Positions 5,866 to 14,015 of a DNA stretch of 22,517 nucleotides are shown piece after piece. How positions within the stretch are numbered: position 1 is the stretch's first letter; every line of letters starts with the position of its first letter. Below the pieces are notes generated by a model that saw nothing but the letters and a program-made list of their open reading frames with translations, was not told where the DNA came from and made no database searches. Source of the stretch: CAZNTZ01 sp964576135 (GTDB lineage: Bacteria; Pseudomonadota; Alphaproteobacteria; Rs-D84); NCBI GenBank assembly GCA_964576135.1, contig CAZNTZ010000014.1, forward strand, positions 1 to 22,517, read 5' to 3'. The position numbers were made by a program, and so were the translations under genes.

Positions 5866-8476
5866 ATGCTGATGAAGATTGTATCGAAAATTTTAGGATC
5901 CGCCAATGACAGACTGATCAAATCTTATGACAAAACTATTTCATTAATAAATGATCTTGAACCAAAATATCACGCAATGACCGATGATGAATTACGTGAA
6001 CAAACTGTTAAATTCCGCGAAAGATTGGCCGCCGGAGAAACCGAAGCCGATATTTTACCAGATGCATTCGCAGCAATGCGCGAAGCATCAATTCGGTCTG
6101 TTGGTATGCGCGATTTTGATGTCCAATTGATCGGTGGTATGGTTTTATCAAATGGTCATATTGCTGAAATGAAAACAGGTGAAGGAAACACTTATGGCAA
6201 CACTCGCCCTGTATCTCAAGGCATTACATGGCAAAGGTGCACATCTGGTAACAGTAAATGATTATTTAGCGGCACGCGACGCAGAATGGATGGGAAAAAT
6301 TTATAATTTTATGGGTATGACGGTCGGAGTTATCCAACATGATATGACAGATGATGAACGTAGTGCTGCATATAATTGCGATATAACTTATGCTACAAAC
6401 TCTGAACTTGGCTTTGATTATTTGCGCGATAATATGAAATTCAGCAAAGATCAACAAGTACAACGCCCTTTTTTCTTTGCAATCGTTGACGAAGTTGACT
6501 CTATTTTAATTGACGAAGCACGCACTCCACTTATTATTTCTGGTCCAGCCGAAGATTCTTCGGAACTTTATCAAAAAGTTGATACCGTAGTATGTAACCT
6601 TGCACCAGAAGACTTTAAGAAAGACGAAAAAGATCGTCACGTCACTCTGACAGACCAAGGTGTCGACACAGTAACAAAACTTTTAGCAGATACGGGATTA
6701 TTGGTTGGCGATAATTTGTATTCTTCTGAGAATGCAGCATTAGTCATGCATATTCAACAATCTTTGTTGGCTCATAAACTTTATCAAAAAAATGTAAATT
6801 ATGTTGTAAAAAATGGTGAAATTTTAATAGTTGATGAATTCACTGGCCGTGTTATGACTGGTCGACGCTTTGGCAAAGGATTGCACCAAGCAATCGAAGC
6901 CAAAGAACATGTTACGGTTCAGCCAGAAAATCAAACAGTATCATCAATTTCTTATCAAAATTTATTCCGTTTATACCCAAAACTTTCCGGTATGACAGGA
7001 ACAGCAATGACCGAAGCAGCAGAATTTGAAGAAATTTATAAACTGCGTGTGGTTTCAATTCCAACAAACCGCGATATTAAACGTAATGACCATAATGACG
7101 AAATTTATCGTAACAAAGATGAAAAATATTTGGCGATTGTTAAGCAAATCAAAGACTGCCTTGATCGTGAACAACCTGTTCTTGTCGGAACAATAACAAT
7201 TGAAAGATCCGAAGAATTAGCAAAAGTTGTTGAACACGAACTTGGTATCAAACCAGCAGTTTTAAATGCGAAACAACATGAATCCGAAGCAAAAATTGTT
7301 GCCCAGGCTGGTGCCCCAGGCGCGCTTACAATTGCAACAAATATGGCTNNNNNNNNNNNNNNNNNNNNNNNNNNNNNNNNNNNNNNNNNNNNNNNNNNCG
7401 AAGAATTGATTTCAGAATTGGATGAAACCAGCCCAGATTTTGAATCAAAGAAAAATGAAATTTACAATCGTATCGAAGAAAATAAAAAGAAAGTTCTGGA
7501 CGCGGGTGGATTATACGTTATCGGAACGGAAAGACATGAATCACGCCGTATTGATAATCAATTACGTGGGCGCAGCGGACGCCAAGGTGACCCAGGGGAT
7601 TCTAAGTTCTTTTTAGCACTTGATGACGATTTAATGCGTATATTTGGTGCTGCAAGACTTGATGGAATGTTGACATCACTTGGTTTGCAATCAGGTGAAG
7701 CAATAACACATCCATGGATAACAAAAGCATTAGAGAAAGCACAAAAACGTGTCGAAGCGCGTTATTTCGAGTCACGTAAAGAATTATTGAAATATGACAA
7801 CGTTATGAATGAACAACGCGGTGTTGTATATAAACAACGCGAAGAATTGATTAACGAAAAAAGTCTTGATCAATTTGTTCGTGAAATCATCGGGGATGTC
7901 GTCGAATTGATTTGTGAAAATCATATTCCAGAAAAAACAAGACCAGAAGATTGGAATACAAGTGGTATCCACGAAGCAATGGTTCGTATTTTCGGAATTG
8001 ACATTACAGATATTGATAATTGGAAACACGATGAAACAATTACTGAAACCAAAGCTTTTGAACAATTGCTGAGAGTTGCAATTGAACGTTATGAATCCCA
8101 GCGTGCACGTTTCGGAGAAGAATTGATGAATAACGCAGAACGCCAAATGACTTTGTCTGCATTGGATTCTAATTGGAAAAAGCATTTACAAAATATGGAT
8201 TACTTGCAAACTGGAATTGGTCTGCGCGGTTACGCTCAGAAAAATCCACTTTATGAATACAAAGCCGAAGCTTTTGAATTATTCAGAAATATGATGAATA
8301 ATTTCAAAATTACTTCTGTAACTTATATTTCCAGAATGGAATTACAAAAACCAGGTAAATCTGATGAAGTAACAGAGACGGAATCAGTCGAAAAAAATGA
8401 AACACCTCGAAGAAATGATCCATGCCCTTGCGGTTCTGGTTTGAAATATAAAGAATGCCACGGAAAATTAAATTAA
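5866..8476 (+). CDS. secA: Preprotein translocase ATPase SecA (frameshifted and gapped in this assembly)
   Basis: SecA is the ATP-driven motor that pushes unfolded preproteins through the SecYEG channel. The start is ATG 5866, six bases after AAAGGA (5854-5859). The N-terminal part runs in one frame to MKTGEGN, and the rest, from ETLMATL onward, is in another. Adding two A to the AAA at 6186-6188 restores GEGKTLMATL exactly, the Walker A motif, and gives about 870 residues (E. coli 901). Also visible are the Walker B region DEVDSILIDEARTPL, FTGRVMTGRRFGKGLHQ, GTERHESRRIDNQLRGRSGR and a C-terminal zinc motif CPCGSGLKYKECH. A 50-N gap (7349-7398) replaces the expected GRGTDI...GG motif and keeps frame. 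Because SecA is essential, the frameshift is more likely a sequencing or assembly error than a pseudogene. dnaE follows 45 bases later. Confidence 0.95.
7349..7398. other. Assembly gap (50 N) inside secA
   Basis: Fifty consecutive N follow the ATNMA codons of SecA, where GRGTDI and a Gly-rich stretch are expected. The frame is the same on both sides, so the gap size is right or wrong by a multiple of three. Confidence 1.
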
Positions 8477-8521
8477 ATTAATTTTCCAAATTTAAGTTTT
8501 AGTAATCCTTAAAGGAGAATC

Positions 8522-11500
8522 ATGAGCCAATTTGTGCATCTTCGCGTGCATTCCCAGTATTCAATCGGCGAAGGTACTTTGTTCGTCAAAAATATTCCGG
8601 GATTATGTAAAAAATACAGTATGCCAGCTGTTGCGTTGACTGATACAAATTTAATGTCTGGAACTGCTGAATTTTCAGATGTATGCCCTTTGGAAGGAAT
8701 CCAACCAATTATTGGAACTATACTTTCGTTAAATCATCATTCATCTGCGGACCCAAAAATATTGCGTGAAAACCAATTGTCGAAAATAGTATTACTTGCA
8801 CAAGATCATGATGGATATTTGAATTTATGTAATCTGACAAAAATCATGTACATGCGTGAAAACAATTGGCATTTGGGTCCACACATAACAATTGAAGAGT
8901 TATCTGCAAATTCTGGTGGAATAATTTGTCTTTCTGGCGGACACTCTGGGCCAATTGGTATGACAATTCTAAATAATCAATCACCCGACCTTATTACACA
9001 AAAGTTTTTTGAAATTTTTAATGATAAATTTTACATCGAAATTCAAAGACATGGACTTGATGAAGAAATTAAAACCGAACCAGAATTCCTGCGTCTTGCT
9101 GAACAAATGAATATTCCAATTGTCGCAACGAACGATGTATGTTTTTCTGGGCCGGAAAATTATGAATCCGAAGATGCTTTGTGTTGTGTTTTACAACAAA
9201 CAAAAATAATTGATCCAGAACGCACACGCAAAAGTTCAGAACAATATTTTAAAACTCCGGATGAAATGATTGAAACATTCAGCGATTTACCCGAAGCAAT
9301 TCAAAACACAATTGTAATTGCACATCGTTGCGCTTTTTCTGTGAATGTTCATGAAAATCCATTGTTACCAAAATTTGGTACAGATTTTGAATCCGAATGT
9401 ATTATGTTACGCGAACAAACTCTTGATGGTTTGAAAGTCGTCCTTGACCAAGAAAAAATTCCAGAAAATGAACGTGCACCATATTTTGAGCAAGCAGAAT
9501 TTGAATTAAAAACTATTATTGGTATGGGATTCCCCGGATATTTTCTTATCGTTGCCGATTATATTAAATGGTGCAACAATAATGATATTATGACCGGCCC
9601 TGGACGCGGCTCTGGCGCAGGTTCTGTTGTTGCGTGGGCATTGGGTATTACAAAGGTTAATCCACTTAAATATGGTTTGCTGTTTGAAAGATTTTTGAAT
9701 CCTGACCGTATTTCCATGCCAGACTTTGATATAGACTTTGAACCAGCGGGACTTGAACCTGTTTGGGATTACATTCAAAACAGATATGGCAAAGATACAA
9801 TTTGCAGAATTATAACTTTTGGCTCGCTCCAGGCACGTGGCGCAATACGTGATATTGGACGTGTTTATGGTATACCATATTCTAAATCTGACAGACTTTC
9901 AAAATTAATCCCAATGGATGCAAAAAACTTAAAGTCCGCAGTTGATAGTTCTTATGAAATTCAATCTATTCTTGACGCAGATTCTGACCTTAGAAAATCA
10001 GTTTCAATAGCAACTGAAATCGAAGGAGCATATCGCAACCTGGGTCAACATGCGTGCGGCGTAGTTATCGGCGATCGTGCAACAACAATGGTTGCACCGG
10101 TTTATCGCGACCCGAATAATGCGATGCCTTCGTGTCAATTTGATGGACATTATTTGGAAAAAGTTGGTTTAATTAAATTTGACTTTTTGGGTCTTGAAAC
10201 TTTGGCCGTTTTGAAAAAAACTTTGCATTTGATAAAACAAACTCATGGTGTGAATATAAATCTTGATCAAATTCCACTCGAAGACGATAAAACTTTGCGA
10301 ACAATTTGGCAATCTGGCAAAACAGACGGTGTATTCCAATTTGATGCACCATTTGTAAAACAGACTTTGAAAAAAATGCGTCCATCCGAATTTGCAAACA
10401 TGGTTGCATTAAATGCATTAAATCGCCCTGGCCCTATCGGATTTATTCCATCGTATATTGCACGTATGCATGGTGAAGAACCTGTATCATACCCACATGC
10501 CCGCGCCGAAGAAGTTTTAAAAGAAACTTATGGAATTTTTGTGTATCAGGAACAAATTATGTTACTAACACGCGTTCTTGCGGGATTTACACGTGGCGAA
10601 TCTGACAGTGTTCGCAAAGCTATGGGTAAAAAAATCGTTAAAATGATGGACGAATTAGAAGTAAAATTTGTCGAAGGTTGTGCACGCGAAAAAACATTGA
10701 ACGAAGACCAGGCACGTAAAATATGGGGCGAATTCAAAGAATTTGCAAAGTACGCTTTTAATAAATCACACGCACTTTGTTACACTGTTGTGGCCCAACA
10801 ATGCGCATATTTAAAAGCACACTATCCCGCGGAATTTTTGGCTGCATCAATGTCCAGTAATATGAATGATTCAGACCAAATGGCATTATTTATGGATGAT
10901 GCTAAAAATAATTTTGGAATCGAAGTCGTCGCCCCAGATATCAATAATTCCGAAAGCCTGTTTATAGTGCGTGATGGAAAAATTATTTTCGGACTTGCTG
11001 CTATCAAAGGTGTTGGACAATCTGCAACTGATCAAATTATATCCGAAAGAAATGCACACGGAAAATTCAAAAATTTAACCGACTTTGCAAAACGCACAGC
11101 GGCATTTATGAACAAACGAGTCTTAGAAGCATTCATCAAAGTTGGCGTTTTGGATAGTTTTTGTAAAGATCGTGCACGACTTTATTTGAATGCAGATTCG
11201 ATTTTAAATTATGCCTCAAAACAAAAATCTGATGCCGGATTACTTTCTTTGTTTGCAAATACTGTCGAAGATGATTCCACAGATGATCGTTTGTTAACAA
11301 ATTTGGCAAAAGTTGCCCCTTGGACTTTCGGTGAAAAATTAGAAAATGAATTATCTGCACTTGGATTTTATATTTCTGCACATCCGCTTGATCAATATAA
11401 ACATTTAATTACCAGGACAGGTCTTACAACAAGTATAACTCTGTCAAAGAAAGCTGACCGTATGCCAGTACAAATCGCGGTAAACGTGAATTCATTTGTG

Positions 11501-11935
11501 CGCCGCCGTACTAAAACTGGTAAAGATATGATAACTATTAATGCTTCTGATAGTTTTGGTAATATTGATGCTGTTGCGTTTGGTGATTCAGCCGCCGATT
11601 TCGCACAAATACTTTCGAAAGATAGTGTTGTTTTAATATCTGGCAAAACCAGTAATCGTGATGACCGTGTTTCAATATTTGTAGATTCTATAATTCCATT
11701 AGCACAATGGGTTGCTGGAATTGCAAAAAAATTGACACTTGAAATTCATAACCAGTCTGTTTTACCAGATATAAAAAAATCTTTAGATACATTGGCCAAA
11801 GGAAATACAAAAGTGGTTTTGAATATTCATGGAACTGGAAAATCTGCAACAATAGCTTTGCCACGAAGCATTCAAATGACGCCGAGCATTGCCAACGATT
11901 TGAATGCACTGGGCGTAAAATCGGAAATTGAATAA
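8522..11935 (+). CDS. dnaE: DNA polymerase III alpha subunit
   Basis: This is the replicative polymerase catalytic subunit (1137 residues; E. coli 1160), which extends DNA within the holoenzyme. The N-terminal PHP domain starts FVHLRVHSQYS and has the E. coli-like degenerate LTDTNLMSG instead of LTDHG, so it probably has no active metal site. The palm has GPGRGSGAG and PDFDIDFE, putting catalytic Asp at 401 and 403, with the third at D554 in KFDFLGLE. The fingers carry NRPGPI. Q901 to F911 (ending GLLSLF) is a likely beta-clamp binding motif. An OB-fold follows (about 975-1055, from MPVQIAVNVNSFV). AAAGGAG lies four bases before the ATG. No proofreading domain is present, as expected for DnaE rather than PolC. 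rsmH begins two bases after the stop. Confidence 0.97.
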   Translation: MSQFVHLRVHSQYSIGEGTLFVKNIPGLCKKYSMPAVALTDTNLMSGTAEFSDVCPLEGIQPIIGTILSLNHHSSADPKILRENQLSKIVLLAQDHDGYLNLCNLTKIMYMRENNWHLGPHITIEELSANSGGIICLSGGHSGPIGMTILNNQSPDLITQKFFEIFNDKFYIEIQRHGLDEEIKTEPEFLRLAEQMNIPIVATNDVCFSGPENYESEDALCCVLQQTKIIDPERTRKSSEQYFKTPDEMIETFSDLPEAIQNTIVIAHRCAFSVNVHENPLLPKFGTDFESECIMLREQTLDGLKVVLDQEKIPENERAPYFEQAEFELKTIIGMGFPGYFLIVADYIKWCNNNDIMTGPGRGSGAGSVVAWALGITKVNPLKYGLLFERFLNPDRISMPDFDIDFEPAGLEPVWDYIQNRYGKDTICRIITFGSLQARGAIRDIGRVYGIPYSKSDRLSKLIPMDAKNLKSAVDSSYEIQSILDADSDLRKSVSIATEIEGAYRNLGQHACGVVIGDRATTMVAPVYRDPNNAMPSCQFDGHYLEKVGLIKFDFLGLETLAVLKKTLHLIKQTHGVNINLDQIPLEDDKTLRTIWQSGKTDGVFQFDAPFVKQTLKKMRPSEFANMVALNALNRPGPIGFIPSYIARMHGEEPVSYPHARAEEVLKETYGIFVYQEQIMLLTRVLAGFTRGESDSVRKAMGKKIVKMMDELEVKFVEGCAREKTLNEDQARKIWGEFKEFAKYAFNKSHALCYTVVAQQCAYLKAHYPAEFLAASMSSNMNDSDQMALFMDDAKNNFGIEVVAPDINNSESLFIVRDGKIIFGLAAIKGVGQSATDQIISERNAHGKFKNLTDFAKRTAAFMNKRVLEAFIKVGVLDSFCKDRARLYLNADSILNYASKQKSDAGLLSLFANTVEDDSTDDRLLTNLAKVAPWTFGEKLENELSALGFYISAHPLDQYKHLITRTGLTTSITLSKKADRMPVQIAVNVNSFVRRRTKTGKDMITINASDSFGNIDAVAFGDSAADFAQILSKDSVVLISGKTSNRDDRVSIFVDSIIPLAQWVAGIAKKLTLEIHNQSVLPDIKKSLDTLAKGNTKVVLNIHGTGKSATIALPRSIQMTPSIANDLNALGVKSEIE

Positions 11936-11937
11936 AA

Positions 11938-12795
11938 ATGTCAGAACATATATCTGTTCTTATTGATCGTGTCTTGGAAACTCTTGGTGATATTCAAGAC
12001 AAAGTTGTTGTCGATGCAACGTTTGGTGCCGGTGGATATTCATATGAATTTCTAAAACGCGGCGCCAATGTTATTGCGTTTGACCGTGACCCATATGTAA
12101 AAAAATTTGCAGATAAATTACAACAAGAATTTGGTGAAAAATTCAAATTTATCAATGACGTTTTTTCTAATATCACAAAATATTTATCCCCCGCAACATG
12201 CGACGCTATTGTTTTTGATTTGGGAATTTCAAGTATGCAAATTGATAATGCAGAACGGGGATTTTCATTTAGATTTGATGCACCACTTGATATGCGAATG
12301 AATAATGAATCTAAAACAAATGCAACAGACTTAATTAAAAATTCATCATCTGTTGAAATTGCAAATATTTTAAAATATTATGGTGATGTAAAAAAAGCAG
12401 TTGTAATCGCAAATGCAATAAAACAAAAACTTCCGAAAACAACTTTTGAATTACGCGATTTAATCTATAATCCAAATGATGTTGCCCCTGTGTTTCAGGC
12501 TTTGCGTATCGCAGTAAACGATGAAATTGGTGAAATTACACGTGCATTAAATTTAGTTCCTGAATTACTTGCCAAAAACGGAATTTGCGCCATTGTTACA
12601 TTTCATTCCCAAGAAGACAGATTAGTAAAAGAGTTTTTTCGTAATTTAACAACTGCCCCTGGTGACCCAAGAATTCCTGTGACACAGACTCTGCAATTCA
12701 AATTATTAAAAACTTTTCGACCATCAGAACAAGAATTAAAAAACAATCCGCGGTCTCGGTCGGCTCATCTTCGGGGCATAATTAAAACATATTGA
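11938..12795 (+). CDS. rsmH: 16S rRNA (cytosine-1402-N4) methyltransferase RsmH
   Basis: RsmH uses S-adenosylmethionine to N4-methylate C1402 in the decoding site of 16S rRNA. The family motifs are all present: D26ATFGAGGYS35 (SAM loop), FDRDP (about 48-52), VFDLGISSMQ (92-101), RGFSFRFDAPLDMRM (107-121), YGDVKKAVVIANAI, FQALRIAVNDEIGEI and TFHSQEDRLVK. At 285 residues it is somewhat shorter than the usual 300-315. The ATG is two bases after the dnaE TAA and has no clear Shine-Dalgarno, which suggests translational coupling to dnaE. In most bacteria rsmH heads the division and cell wall cluster with ftsL and ftsI; here neither follows. Confidence 0.96.
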   Translation: MSEHISVLIDRVLETLGDIQDKVVVDATFGAGGYSYEFLKRGANVIAFDRDPYVKKFADKLQQEFGEKFKFINDVFSNITKYLSPATCDAIVFDLGISSMQIDNAERGFSFRFDAPLDMRMNNESKTNATDLIKNSSSVEIANILKYYGDVKKAVVIANAIKQKLPKTTFELRDLIYNPNDVAPVFQALRIAVNDEIGEITRALNLVPELLAKNGICAIVTFHSQEDRLVKEFFRNLTTAPGDPRIPVTQTLQFKLLKTFRPSEQELKNNPRSRSAHLRGIIKTY

Positions 12796-12821
12796 CGCGA
12801 AGCTTAAAAATTCGCTAACAT
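12792..12821 (+). promoter_or_regulatory. Promoter of the membrane/secreted protein block
   Basis: TTGACG (12792-12797), an 18-bp spacer and TAACAT (12816-12821) form a promoter. The -35 overlaps the rsmH stop codon. The spacer is bounded by GCGAA / TTCGC (12797-12801 and 12811-12815), a small inverted repeat that could be an operator. Confidence 0.45.
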
Positions 12822-12840
12822 ATCGCAAAAGGAAAAAAGA

Positions 12841-13347
12841 ATGAAGAAATTAACTCAAATTGGCTTATGGTCTTTGTTGTTTGGCGTCGTCACATTGAAC
12901 GCAAACGCTATTTGCCCAATGTGTACTATTGCCGTTGGTGCTGGTCTTACATTTCTTGAAGTATGGGGTGTTGACTTATTACTCGCAGGAATTTGGGCTG
13001 GTGGTCTGACATTGTCATTGGTATTTTGGACCGCAAGTTATATGAACCGTCGGGGCATTAAATCTGGTTATTGGTACTTATTAGATTTTATACTTTATTA
13101 CGCATTTCTAGGCGCTGTTTATCTGTTACCAGAATTCAAATTCGGTGCAAAAACGCTTTGGGGAATTGATAAACTTCTGTTGGGTATTATTGTTGGCACA
13201 GTTTTATTCTATATCGGGGCAAAACTGCATGCCAGAATCAAGGCAAAAAATGGCGGTAAATCAAAATTTCCATTTCAAAAAGTTATTATTCCAATTTCGT
13301 TTTTGGTAATTGCAACAATTGTATTTTCAGGCATTTTGTATTTGTAA
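12841..13347 (+). CDS. Multi-pass membrane protein with N-terminal CPMC motif
   Basis: This is a 168-residue inner-membrane protein of unknown function. Residues 5-23 form a signal peptide or first helix ending ANA. C25-P-M-C28 follows immediately and holds the only two Cys in the protein, predicted at the outer face of the membrane. Further hydrophobic helices lie at about 44-65, 78-97, 110-129 and 147-167, with basic loops (MNRRGIK; AKLHARIKAKNGGK) that would face the cytoplasm. AAAGGA is seven bases before the ATG. The CxxC and its neighbours, two exported Cys-rich proteins, raise the idea of thiol or metal chemistry, but the motif differs from the four-Cys DsbB/VKOR layout. I have a weak recollection of similar CPxCT-containing membrane proteins in other uncultured bacteria; not verified. 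Confidence 0.85.
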   Translation: MKKLTQIGLWSLLFGVVTLNANAICPMCTIAVGAGLTFLEVWGVDLLLAGIWAGGLTLSLVFWTASYMNRRGIKSGYWYLLDFILYYAFLGAVYLLPEFKFGAKTLWGIDKLLLGIIVGTVLFYIGAKLHARIKAKNGGKSKFPFQKVIIPISFLVIATIVFSGILYL

Positions 13348-13377
13348 AATTAAATAGTATTAATAAGGGAAATTTAT

Positions 13378-13962
13378 ATGAAAAAATTATCAATGGAAGA
13401 AATGATTGAAAAAGTTGATGCTTCGAAGAAAGCCAACCCGTTGGATTTATCCGCAGATCAAGATTTATCAATTGCCCTTATGAATTTAATTTCCCTCGAA
13501 GAGCATTTCTTTTTCAGTGGTGGCAAAACTGGAAAAAATCATTTTTACGATTTAATAAACCCTGTGCGTGAAATGCGCAAAGACTTGATGGAAAGAATTG
13601 TCAAAAAGTCCAGCGGTGAAAATGGTGAAGTTTGGTGCATTTCAAAACATCTTCTTGCTGCATCAATGCGATTGATGGAAGTTGGCACAAAACAACTTGG
13701 CCGTGGCAATTCCGAAGACGCTTATCATTTATTTGGCAAAGCTTATGATTTATATTCGTTATTCTGGGGATTGAATATGGATTTAATAGATGTTTCAGGG
13801 GTAAAAAAAATCGAAAATGAAATGGGTATCAAAATACAAGCCAAAAATACTGATAAAACCAAAGACACATTGAAACCCGGTGAAACCCAAGAAGAACACC
13901 AAACCGCTCTTAAACGGCTTGGAACGTGGGTAAAAAATACTGTAAATTGTTGTATAGAATAA
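13378..13962 (+). CDS. Soluble helical protein of unknown function, 194 residues
   Basis: Not recognised. It is strongly helical, with no signal peptide or membrane segment, so it is probably cytoplasmic. The core, about residues 30-133, has motif-like patches that look conserved: LISLEEHFFFSGGKTGK (E41, E42, H43), NPVREMRKDL, EVWCISKHLLAASMRLMEVG (C87, H91) and a TPR-like helix NSEDAYHLFGKAYDLYSLFWGL (about 111-132). The C-terminal third is a charged linker ending in a helix and CCIE. AAGGGA (13365-13370) lies seven bases before the ATG, 30 bases after the membrane protein gene, so the two are probably co-transcribed partners. The Glu/His patches could bind a metal, but that is speculation. 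Confidence 0.85.
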   Translation: MKKLSMEEMIEKVDASKKANPLDLSADQDLSIALMNLISLEEHFFFSGGKTGKNHFYDLINPVREMRKDLMERIVKKSSGENGEVWCISKHLLAASMRLMEVGTKQLGRGNSEDAYHLFGKAYDLYSLFWGLNMDLIDVSGVKKIENEMGIKIQAKNTDKTKDTLKPGETQEEHQTALKRLGTWVKNTVNCCIE

Positions 13963-13965
13963 TTG

Positions 13966-13994
13966 TTGAAGCATTTCGTTAAAAATGATAAAAT
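13966..13994 (+). promoter_or_regulatory. Promoter of the 760-residue secreted protein gene
   Basis: TTGAAG (13966-13971), a 17-bp spacer and TAAAAT (13989-13994) lie 21 bases before the TTG start, just past the stop of the helical protein gene. Confidence 0.55.
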
Positions 13995-14015
13995 GAGTTA
14001 AATAGCAGAGAGAAG

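Noticed and set aside
6179..6261. Programmed frameshift in secA
   Set aside because: No slippery site with a stimulator is seen, and the break removes the Walker A lysine; two missing A in an A-run is simpler.
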